Source of the DNA: Saprospiraceae bacterium
GTDB taxonomy: Bacteria; Bacteroidota; Bacteroidia; Chitinophagales; Saprospiraceae
Assembly: GCA_013001595.1 (NCBI GenBank)
Contig: JABDMH010000096.1
Span: forward strand, 1 to 64,000
Length of the DNA: 64,000 bases
Direction of reading: 5' to 3'
A model generated the notes under the pieces. That model did no database searches. It had not been told where the DNA came from and saw only the letters and a program-made list of their open reading frames with translations. Every line of letters begins with the position of its first letter. Within the stretch, counting starts at the first letter, position 1. A program made the translations under genes and the position numbers. Of the stretch, positions 17,941 to 25,334 are shown piece by piece.

Positions 17941-18410
17941 GTTGGTACAATTATCAGAGGTCTTCCTGAATGCTTTGTGAACATTGCCGCAAAATGTCTG
18001 ATCTCTTTACCGAGTGATTTTGGACTTGAAGACACTGAAACCGAGCAGCAATACGACACATTTGTAAATTGTGAATCTATATCGATTGACTATGCAATCC
18101 GGGCGAAAGCAGAGAATGTGTATATGTATGCTGCGGAGTTTACCTGGATCGACCTGGGAACTTGGAACAGTGTTTGGGTAAATATTGGTGAAGACGACTT
18201 GTGTAGTGCGGTACCTGATACAAATACACTCCGGATCGACGCCAGCAGATGTATTGTTCAATTTACAGTAAGAAGCTCATTCTGATGGTAAGCGTCAAAG
18301 ACCTAATTATTTTCAATATTTCTTATGCGCTGATGATCTGTCACAAGAAGAATGACCAGCAAAATCAGTGTATCTTGACGAAGTAAATGCCAACAAAAGG
18401 AGCTTCTTAT
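17941..18410 (+). pseudogene. manC: Remnant of mannose-1-phosphate guanylyltransferase (C-terminal part)
   Basis: Three consecutive frames together give the C-terminal half of a ManC-type nucleotidyltransferase. Frame 1 (17977-18265) carries SISIDYAIRAKAENVYMYAA and FTWIDLGTWNSVW, ending DASRCIVQF. After a shift near 18265, another frame gives KKLILMVSVKDLIIFN and ALMICHKKNDQQ, matching the usual KLVVVxGLxDYIVV and LLIC(K)xxEQ segments. A second shift near 18365 leads into YLDEVNA. The catalytic N-terminal half is missing. ManC makes GDP-mannose for capsule and exopolysaccharide, so its loss inside this cluster is notable; a functional copy is expected elsewhere if GDP-mannose is used. The 3' end merges with the N-terminus predicted for the next gene. 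Confidence 0.8.
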
Positions 18411-21400
18411 TCACAATTCAACGGGGAAAATTGAGGGCTGATCAGATAAAGAACGGCTATCGCTTATGGGATGAAATCAGCGGGAAGCGCCTGCTTCTAA
18501 TCGCCATTTCCCTAGTGTTGATTACTCATGGTGTCATCATTTATTTCACATTACCAAGAACATACGATGCCTTCGTACATATGTTTTTTGCAGATCATTA
18601 TGCAAGATTTTGGTTTGAGCCTTGGGAGTATCGATGGTACACAGGTTTTCTGACCATTAGTTATCCACCACTGGTTCATCAATCGATTGCTTTGCTTGGC
18701 AAACTCTTTCCGCTGAAAGTCGCCTTTAGTATCTATTCCGTATTCGCCATAGAAATTTTTATAATTGGGATTTATCGATTTTCAAAAATATTCTTTGAAA
18801 AAACCACCGCCGGAGTGGCGGCGATCCTGGCAGTGGTTCTTACCTCAGTGGTTGAGACTCTTCATGTATTTGGGCAGGTACCTACACTAACAGGCTTGGG
18901 CTTTCTGCTCAATGCCTTGCCATTTCTCTATCAATATATAGTAAAGCGAAAGCCCATATATCTACTCATGGCGCTTTGTCTCGGTTCGGTTGTCCTTTGT
19001 TCTCATCATGTGACCGCGATATTTGGCATGGTTTTCTTCATTGCCCCGACTATTTTTATGGCGCTCACCGATGGATTGTCTAAGGACTCCCATAATCGTA
19101 ATTATATAGTATTTATCTGGAGCATCATTAAAGCTGCTTTTGCAAGATACCGAGAGATCTTGTTGTTTGTGGGGTTAATGATTCTCCTCGCCATTGTTCT
19201 GATATTTCCGTATTGGTACTGGAGCAGTACCGATCCCATCACTCAGGTATCGATACCTCATGGTTCGCGAGACAATTTCTTCGAAGAGTTTTCTTCCGGT
19301 CTTGTATTCTACATCATACCCCTGACATTAATCTTTGCCTTTATTCCCGCTATAACTTATGCATTCATCAGACAAAGGCGCTTTTTCTTGTGGGCGGTCT
19401 CATTTTTTCTGTGTTTATTATTGGGAAGCGGAGGGACTACTCCCCTCCCGAAGATGATGCTGGGGGAAAATGCGTTTAATATTCTCACTCTCGATCGGTT
19501 TGGATTCTGGGCCTCCATCATCGCCATTCCATTCATGGCAAGATTCATTTACTCTTTTTTGGCTGGACCGGTTAAAGAGTTCTGGCAAAAGAACTTTGGG
19601 AGCCGTAGTCATTTTGTTTTATCCGGACTGTCAGGATTTTCTTATTTAATTTTCGTGGTATTTATTTTTCATTTGGGAAGTTTTCGACCACTGCAACCGA
19701 AGGAAGTTGACATCCTGCCGATACAAAATTTTCTCAATCGAGATGATCACATGAGATGGCGGTATCTCACCCTAGGGTTTGGAGATCAGATGGCCTGGTT
19801 AAGTGCCAACTCATTGGCTGCTAGCGTAGATGGAAATTATCATTCGGCAAGAAGGTTACCCGAGCTTACTTCTCGGCCTGTCGAAAGATTGGAGAATGCG
19901 AAGTTTAGTGGTATGGAAGGATTGGCTTCCCTTAATGATTTCCTGACGCGTTCGGAAAAGTATAGTCTAAAATATGTTTTCAGTAATGATAGGTATTATG
20001 ATCCCCTGCTATATTATACTGGCTGGAATCGGACCAGAAGATTGGAAAATGGGATCATTGTCTGGGAGAAAGGAAATATCTCAACCATCCAACCACTAAA
20101 ACCCACTGAAATTAGTCCGGTTCTGAAATATGCCTGGGGAATACTTCCCTTATCCAGTTTAGGTATTGCTTTTTTGCTCACCATCGTTTACCTGAGGCGC
20201 TTCAAGGACGAGGATTATTTTGCATCTGTCCCTCCCGTAGATCAATATTATCCATTGGGAGTCATCTATACCACAGCCTTCCTGCCGCTTATATTTTCCT
20301 CCTTTTTTATGTGTTGGCAAGTTTATGAACTTTTGTTGGTCAAAGAACAACGAGACCCAGTAACGACGGTGATACACTATTATAATCATTTGGACTTCCA
20401 GCGATTCGATGTAGCTTTCCGCTTTTTCAAGCCATCTCCCACCTATACATTAGATCAGTATCTACTTGAAAAATCTGTAAATGATGGCGGGCTACTTCCA
20501 TCTTATGCCAAGCTGGACAGTATTTCTGTGATTGAGGTTAGTCGGCAAAAGGACTCTTCGAAGGTTGAAGTCTATACCAGATGGAATACGTCAATTGGTC
20601 ACCTTGAGAATAGGGAGACCACACAACTGATATATGAGAATGGCAAGTGGTTCATTCTTCCTCCGGTGCGTATTCCACAGATTCCTGAGGAGCAAGTGAG
20701 AAGCCATACCTACACGCTATTTAAAAAACAGGGAAAAAGGGTCATCAGTAGCTTTCCCACCGTAAAGGATGATCGAATCAAGAAACCGTTTGCTTCTTTT
20801 AAACAGGCAAATTTTGTCCGGCATGGAAGCCAAAATTTCTTGGTGGGTGAATTACTTAACGCCGATAATATTCCCATTAATTTGGCTCTGAAGGTCAAGG
20901 TAAGGTACCGCCAGGGAGAAGTGAGAAATTATTTTCCCACTACAGCTTTTCAGTATAATATAGCTCCGAAGGGAAGCAGCTTTTTTCAGATTGACCTAGA
21001 AGATACCGAGGTTATGGACTCTTTGCAAATCGCTGCAGTTGAACTCTATGCAGAAACTGATGTGAGTGAACGGGGATACATACATGGAGGTACTCCCGGC
21101 TATGCGATAATTGATATGAGTGATGAAGAAGAAGTGCTGATTAAAATCAAATTTCATAATGAACTTACGACAGATATCAATATACCTGGAGTCCTAATTG
21201 CAGAAAAAGATGATGCTGGTGCCATCTGGCAGGCGAGACTGCATGTCCATCCCACGGCCATACGCAGTGGATTTCGAGTTGAGTTTGAGTCTTCCTTTGA
21301 AAAGATTCAGCATAAAGCACAGATAATGACCACTTTTCCATTGCGTGTTTATATTAACCACAAACAGAGAGAGGTTGGTCCGCTGCAATTAGATGAAGTT

Positions 21401-21469
21401 GCTATCCGAAACATGGGGATTGCAATCTTGCCACATTGTTTCATCTCAGACGAAATTTATTTGCATTGA
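18368..21469 (+). CDS. Large integral membrane protein, GT-C/PTPS-related-like, with periplasmic C-terminal domain
   Basis: Up to 1033 residues from a GTG at 18368. The first ten or so codons align with the decayed manC tail, so the TTG at 18428 may be the real start. Residues about 40-420 hold roughly ten hydrophobic segments. A loop after the first one (DAFVHMFFADHYARF, WYTGFLTISYPPLVHQ) resembles the acidic/His loop and YPP motif of membrane glycosyltransferases of the GT-C type (PTPS-related, PF10131-like). A further membrane segment pair (about 580-660) precedes a soluble part with an NTF2-like region (DPVTTVIHYYNHLDFQRFD... LIYENGKWFI) and beta-rich domains. It probably acts on a lipid-linked sugar outside the inner membrane. 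The next gene starts inside its 3' end. The function is inferred from context. Confidence 0.75.
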   Translation: MYLDEVNANKRSFLFTIQRGKLRADQIKNGYRLWDEISGKRLLLIAISLVLITHGVIIYFTLPRTYDAFVHMFFADHYARFWFEPWEYRWYTGFLTISYPPLVHQSIALLGKLFPLKVAFSIYSVFAIEIFIIGIYRFSKIFFEKTTAGVAAILAVVLTSVVETLHVFGQVPTLTGLGFLLNALPFLYQYIVKRKPIYLLMALCLGSVVLCSHHVTAIFGMVFFIAPTIFMALTDGLSKDSHNRNYIVFIWSIIKAAFARYREILLFVGLMILLAIVLIFPYWYWSSTDPITQVSIPHGSRDNFFEEFSSGLVFYIIPLTLIFAFIPAITYAFIRQRRFFLWAVSFFLCLLLGSGGTTPLPKMMLGENAFNILTLDRFGFWASIIAIPFMARFIYSFLAGPVKEFWQKNFGSRSHFVLSGLSGFSYLIFVVFIFHLGSFRPLQPKEVDILPIQNFLNRDDHMRWRYLTLGFGDQMAWLSANSLAASVDGNYHSARRLPELTSRPVERLENAKFSGMEGLASLNDFLTRSEKYSLKYVFSNDRYYDPLLYYTGWNRTRRLENGIIVWEKGNISTIQPLKPTEISPVLKYAWGILPLSSLGIAFLLTIVYLRRFKDEDYFASVPPVDQYYPLGVIYTTAFLPLIFSSFFMCWQVYELLLVKEQRDPVTTVIHYYNHLDFQRFDVAFRFFKPSPTYTLDQYLLEKSVNDGGLLPSYAKLDSISVIEVSRQKDSSKVEVYTRWNTSIGHLENRETTQLIYENGKWFILPPVRIPQIPEEQVRSHTYTLFKKQGKRVISSFPTVKDDRIKKPFASFKQANFVRHGSQNFLVGELLNADNIPINLALKVKVRYRQGEVRNYFPTTAFQYNIAPKGSSFFQIDLEDTEVMDSLQIAAVELYAETDVSERGYIHGGTPGYAIIDMSDEEEVLIKIKFHNELTTDINIPGVLIAEKDDAGAIWQARLHVHPTAIRSGFRVEFESSFEKIQHKAQIMTTFPLRVYINHKQREVGPLQLDEVAIRNMGIAILPHCFISDEIYLH

Positions 21470-22314
21470 ACACTTTTCCGGATCTATTGAAGTTGCTACC
21501 GGCATTATATTTAATGATGATACTTTCGAGTTGCAGCAACGACGCTGCTGAAAGACCTCTGCCTACTAGTGAAATTACTCGGCTGTCCATACCACTAGAA
21601 AACATATCATTCCAAGCCTCTGGCCGAGAATGGGAAGCAGTGTTGTTTACTTTTATTCAACCACTTTCTCTTGAGGTCATCTATACCAATTCAGGATTCT
21701 ATGTTTCACAGAAGGATGATTTAGGTGTTGTGGAGGGTCCAGGCCGGATCTGCCTAAAATCTGGCAACAGTCACTTCTATTATGAAGTTCTTTTGGATAA
21801 TCGAGATGTAGGTGTAACCACCGCAAAGGACTACCGCTCTCCTAAAACGGTCAATGTGGATTCTAGCCTTTCTCACCAAAGAATTGCGTTCATCTTGGAT
21901 GAATGGTCCAATGTTGTCGATCCAGGGGGAAGTTTGCATTTTTTTGAAGAGCAAGAGATCATCCTAACATCTCGAGTCGGGGTATATAGGACCAAGGTCA
22001 AAACACCCCTGTCAGCATATTACATCCAGCCGGGATCCTGTACATCGGTGCCACTTCATTATGAATTCAGGCCGAAAGCAAATATCTACAAGGTAATGGC
22101 TGGTCCACTACAGGACCAATATGGTAATATGGTAGGGGAGGGGACAATGGTGGCATTTGTTTATGATGACGGACAGTATACAAACCAGATGGAGGTTATG
22201 TCACAAAACGGGTATGCTACGATTGAAGTTTCGTCTTCCGGATCCACAGTATACAGCCTTTTTGCCAAGGTCAATGAAACCTTTTCATCTACCATTCAAT
22301 TGCAGCCGTGGTGA
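21436..22314 (+). CDS. Putative lipoprotein of the polysaccharide cluster
   Basis: 292 residues, overlapping the membrane-protein gene by 34 bases. The N-terminus has a long hydrophobic stretch ending in the lipobox MMILSSCSND (cysteine at about residue 33), so it should be lipid-anchored. The mature part is beta-rich with no recognised catalytic motif (LSIPLENISFQAS, VEVRSPKTVNVD-like segments, FVYDDGQYTNQME). Two domains of about 110 and 100 residues seem likely, the second with the look of an immunoglobulin-like or filamin-type sheet (TVYSLFAKVNETFSS). Tight coupling upstream and a one-base TGATG overlap with the next gene suggest the three products work together. I do not recognise a family. 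Confidence 0.7.
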   Translation: MFHLRRNLFALNTFPDLLKLLPALYLMMILSSCSNDAAERPLPTSEITRLSIPLENISFQASGREWEAVLFTFIQPLSLEVIYTNSGFYVSQKDDLGVVEGPGRICLKSGNSHFYYEVLLDNRDVGVTTAKDYRSPKTVNVDSSLSHQRIAFILDEWSNVVDPGGSLHFFEEQEIILTSRVGVYRTKVKTPLSAYYIQPGSCTSVPLHYEFRPKANIYKVMAGPLQDQYGNMVGEGTMVAFVYDDGQYTNQMEVMSQNGYATIEVSSSGSTVYSLFAKVNETFSSTIQLQPW

Positions 22315-22859
22315 TGCGTTTATTTTTTACCTTCTTCTTTCTGCTCATACTAGGATACCTTCTTTTCCAGGGTAGAGCAATAGAACGCAGTTCGGAGAAA
22401 CCAGCCTTCCTTCGAGCTGATGATCTGGTCTTAGCGCATGACGCTGAAATCAAGGTGACCATTCATTCTAATTATCGACCCGATAGTCTGGAGTTAGAAA
22501 TATTGGAGAAAGATTACATTGCCCTTTGGGCACACTTGAATCATCTGTATGCGACCAACGATATTATTGCCGGTAAGGAGTACTACACGGAAAGCTGGTT
22601 TCGACATCTTGCATCTCATTTTGATGAAGTACGCACAGCAGGAGCTACCAGGATCGACAAATACCATGAACTACACATTGAGAACTGGTCCAGCGATGGC
22701 CTGCTATGTACCGCAATTGACAGCAATGTTGTCTTTACATATGAGTATCCAGATCAGCAGATAACCACAAGCAAGGCCACTCTGGCTGTCGTTTTACTCT
22801 ACCAAGGAGATCACTGGCGAATCGACGCTATGAAAGTGATTAGCGAAAACTGCAACTAG
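22314..22859 (+). CDS. Membrane-anchored NTF2-like protein
   Basis: The ATG at 22314 overlaps the previous stop (TGATG); a GTG at 22308 would add two residues. 181 residues: a single N-terminal membrane anchor or uncleaved signal (LFFTFFFLLILGYLLF), then a soluble domain. From LELEILEKDYIALWAHLNHLY to LYQGDHWRIDAMKVI it has the helix-then-curved-sheet pattern of NTF2-like folds, similar to the region near the C-terminus of the large membrane protein two genes upstream. No catalytic residues can be assigned. It ends the first polysaccharide operon; a palindrome pair and a new sigma-54-like promoter follow. Confidence 0.65.
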   Translation: MRLFFTFFFLLILGYLLFQGRAIERSSEKPAFLRADDLVLAHDAEIKVTIHSNYRPDSLELEILEKDYIALWAHLNHLYATNDIIAGKEYYTESWFRHLASHFDEVRTAGATRIDKYHELHIENWSSDGLLCTAIDSNVVFTYEYPDQQITTSKATLAVVLLYQGDHWRIDAMKVISENCN

Positions 22860-22891
22860 ATAAATTCACTCAAAACCGGCCGTTCTAGAAA

Positions 22892-22906
22892 TTCCAAATT
22901 TTAGAA
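22892..22906. promoter_or_regulatory. Imperfect palindrome, distal site before GT4
   Basis: TTCCA-AATTT-TAGAA fits TTCCR-N5-YGGAA with one mismatch. Its centre is about 93 bp upstream of the GT4 -24 element and 30 bp from the proximal copy. Confidence 0.45.
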
Positions 22907-22921
22907 TATTCCGCACTTCTA

Positions 22922-22936
22922 TTCCGAATTCCGGAA
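22922..22936. promoter_or_regulatory. Perfect-arm palindrome, proximal site before GT4
   Basis: TTCCG-AATTC-CGGAA has perfect 5+5 arms. Its centre is about 63 bp upstream of the -24 element at 22992, the same distance as the proximal site in front of the GT2 gene. Confidence 0.55.
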
Positions 22937-22989
22937 TACAGGGTTACTCTGATTCTATTTAAATAGTTGAATATCAAGATGTTATGAAA

Positions 22990-23005
22990 TTGGCAGGGAG
23001 CTTGG
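22990..23005 (+). promoter_or_regulatory. Candidate sigma-54 promoter of the GT4-gtrA pair
   Basis: TTGGCAGGGAGCTTGG has -24 TTGGCA and -12 TTGG at GG-N10 spacing. The ATG of the GT4 gene follows 52 bases later. Confidence 0.55.
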
Positions 23006-23057
23006 TGATTAGAAGGTGAAATAAACGAAGTTTCAGATAAACATTAATAGTGATAAT

Positions 23058-24233
23058 ATGAAAATTGCATTTGTCTCTCCTTATCCACCAAGCCGTGTCA
23101 CATTGAATGAATATGGTTACCACCTGATCAGAAGCTTTGTCGGGAAGCCTGATGTAGAAAAGATCTACGTTTTGACCAATCACTTGGATGATAATAGGCA
23201 ATATAATAGATACCGTACAGAGGATGTCGACTTGATTCCTTGCTGGACTTTTAATGGTTTCCTTATTGTCTTACAAGTCCTGAGCGCACTTAGAAAATTG
23301 AAACCCGATGTAGTAATCTTTAATTTACAGTTCATGACCTTTGGAGAAGGCAAGGTGCCTGCAGCTCTGGGATTATTGACACCTTGGGTTTGTAGACTGA
23401 TGGGCATTCCCTCCATTGTAATCCTGCATAACATCACTGAAACAGTTAAACTGGAAACCATTGGGATGGCTAAGCGTAAGTGGAAGCGTGATCTTTTTAT
23501 GTGGATTGGCAAACAGTTGACAAAATTTATCCTTAGAGCAGACCTGGTGGGCCTCACGATATCTCAGTATGTCGATATCATTAAGAAAAAGTACCAGGCT
23601 AAAAATGTAGTTCTTTTACCACACGGTAATTTTGAATTACCTGAGAGGAGCTACCTGCCTGAACCGCTTGAAGAGATCAACCTAATGGCCTTTGGGAAAT
23701 TTGGAACCTATAAAAAAATAGAGGTAATGTTGGAGGCGGTGAAGATCCTGGAAATGGAATACCCTGATCAGCGATTTATCGCGACAGTTGCCGGTACCGA
23801 CAACCCCAACGTCAAAGGATATCTAGATCGGGTTAAGCAACAGTTTCGCCACATGAAGAACCTTAAGTTCACAGGATATGTGCCCGAGGAGAAAGTAGAA
23901 GAGATATTTAAGGAAAGTACTTTTAGCATATTTCCTTACACGACCACGACTGGTAGTTCTGGCATTTTACATCAGGCTGGTAGTTATGCCCGTGCATGCA
24001 TCCTTCCCAAAATCGATGACCTCGAGCGAGTCGCAGAAGAAGAAGGATACGGCGGTGCCTATTTCGAAACCGACGATGCCCAAAGCCTCGCCGATGCCGT
24101 GTCCCATCTCATCAAACATCCGGAAGAACGTCGCAGACTTGAAGATATGAATTACGCTGCGGCTAGGGGATTGCCCATGAACGACCTTGCTGAGTGGTAC
24201 TTGTCCCATGCCAACCAACTCATAACAGCTTAA
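23058..24233 (+). CDS. Family 4-like (GT-B fold) glycosyltransferase
   Basis: 391 residues, cytosolic. The N-terminal Rossmann half begins MKIAFVSPYPPSRVTLNEYG, and the acceptor-side segments (GIPSIVILHNITETV) are typical of GT4 enzymes. The donor half includes INLMAFGKFGTYKK (the K/R-rich start of the nucleotide-sugar domain), FIATVAGTDNPN, LKFTGYVPEEKVEEIF and the terminal FPYTTTTGSSGILHQAGSYA. There the usual EGFG-xxxxE motif is modified, so the donor cannot be guessed. It probably adds a sugar during synthesis of the same surface glycan as the GT2/membrane-protein operon. It has its own sigma-54-like promoter and is followed after 22 bases by the GtrA-like gene. Confidence 0.88.
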   Translation: MKIAFVSPYPPSRVTLNEYGYHLIRSFVGKPDVEKIYVLTNHLDDNRQYNRYRTEDVDLIPCWTFNGFLIVLQVLSALRKLKPDVVIFNLQFMTFGEGKVPAALGLLTPWVCRLMGIPSIVILHNITETVKLETIGMAKRKWKRDLFMWIGKQLTKFILRADLVGLTISQYVDIIKKKYQAKNVVLLPHGNFELPERSYLPEPLEEINLMAFGKFGTYKKIEVMLEAVKILEMEYPDQRFIATVAGTDNPNVKGYLDRVKQQFRHMKNLKFTGYVPEEKVEEIFKESTFSIFPYTTTTGSSGILHQAGSYARACILPKIDDLERVAEEEGYGGAYFETDDAQSLADAVSHLIKHPEERRRLEDMNYAAARGLPMNDLAEWYLSHANQLITA

Positions 24234-24255
24234 TATCTAAATCTCGAATTTTATT

Positions 24256-24744
24256 ATGATCAAGCCATTACTTCAATATTTTCTGAGATTATTTTACCCT
24301 GCGTTCAAGAAAATTTTGCCTTACGAAGTCTATGCGTATTTAGCAGTGGGAGCGGCAAACACTGCATTAAATATCTTCTTGTTTGTCGTGATTTATCAGT
24401 GTATTTTACCACAAAATGTCATGCACATTCTAGGTCTCAATTTGGCATCATATACTATCAGTTTGATTATTGCCTTTCTGGTCACGGTACCGACTGGATT
24501 CTGGCTAAACAGACATTTTGCCTTTGATCGTCAAAACCAAGGAAGGGATCAGACCAGTACTCAGCTCGGCAAGTACTTCCTTGTCGTGCTTCAAGGCCTC
24601 GGTACCGATTATCTCTTGCTCATTTCCTTGATCATGATCACTGACTCAAATCCCACTATTGCTAAGTTGGTGTCAACCTTGGTGGTTATAACGATTAACT
24701 ATCTACTTCAAAAACACTTTACCTTTAAAGTTAAGTCGCTGTAG
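24256..24744 (+). CDS. GtrA-like membrane protein
   Basis: 162 residues with four predicted membrane helices. The first motif VYAYLAVGAANTALNIFLFVVIY, and the pairing NRHFAFD near the middle with LQKHFTFKVKSL at the end, are typical of the GtrA/DPMS-associated family. Such proteins are thought to help move polyprenyl-phosphate-linked sugars across the inner membrane, or to anchor DPM-type synthases. This fits the presence of a DPM-like GT2 and a GT-C-like protein in the same cluster. It is 22 bases downstream of the GT4 gene, so co-transcribed. Confidence 0.88.
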   Translation: MIKPLLQYFLRLFYPAFKKILPYEVYAYLAVGAANTALNIFLFVVIYQCILPQNVMHILGLNLASYTISLIIAFLVTVPTGFWLNRHFAFDRQNQGRDQTSTQLGKYFLVVLQGLGTDYLLLISLIMITDSNPTIAKLVSTLVVITINYLLQKHFTFKVKSL

Positions 24745-24817
24745 ATCAACAAATATTTGTGCGGTCATCCGGAAATCGTGATGTTTTGCAATCAAAATTT
24801 ATAATTAACCTCCGAGC

Positions 24818-25125
24818 AGAAGCGCGTCCAATGCTGAAGAAGCCAAGGAATCGCTGATTATGGTGGGGAAGATGGCCATTCAAGGCATCGGAAACCATGC
24901 TAAAATGATGGAGGTCCTTACTGACGCAACCAGCTATTCTTTTGAAGCTGAAGGTAGATCACAATGGTTCACCTTTTTTCATGGCGACTAGATGGCAAAT
25001 GGACCACTACGAAAGCAATGAAATTGCTGAAATTATGGCTTGGCAGTGAGCCTTCTTGCGTAAACTTCTATGATTTGAGAGAAAACCAATACATTCGACG
25101 AGTAGAATACGGTCAATTTTTTTAA
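24818..25125 (+). pseudogene. Coding relic in a 590-base gap (unidentified)
   Basis: The gap 24745-25334 contains no intact gene. From about 24818 a protein-like frame (LIMVGKMAIQGIGNHAKMME, EAEGRSQWFTFFHGD) ends in TAG near 24991. A different frame then continues with RLDGKWTTTKAMKLLKLWLG and ENQYIRRVEYGQFF to a TAA at 25123-25125. The two halves would join through one frameshift. No start codon or family is recognisable. The remaining 25126-25334 shows nothing. Confidence 0.4.
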
Positions 25126-25334
25126 TCCACATGCCAGCATCATTTCTTTTCACATTCTTGGGACTATACATTGTGGCTAGTTAGAAATATGGGGGAGTGG
25201 CTATAAATCTATTTTCACACATAAACTGAAGTCGATGGATTAGAAAAGGGCATCTTTATGAAAGGCCACATGGTCATCCATGAATGTCAGTAGAACCCCA
25301 TTTCTGTCCATCAGATTTAGTAATTAGATACAGC

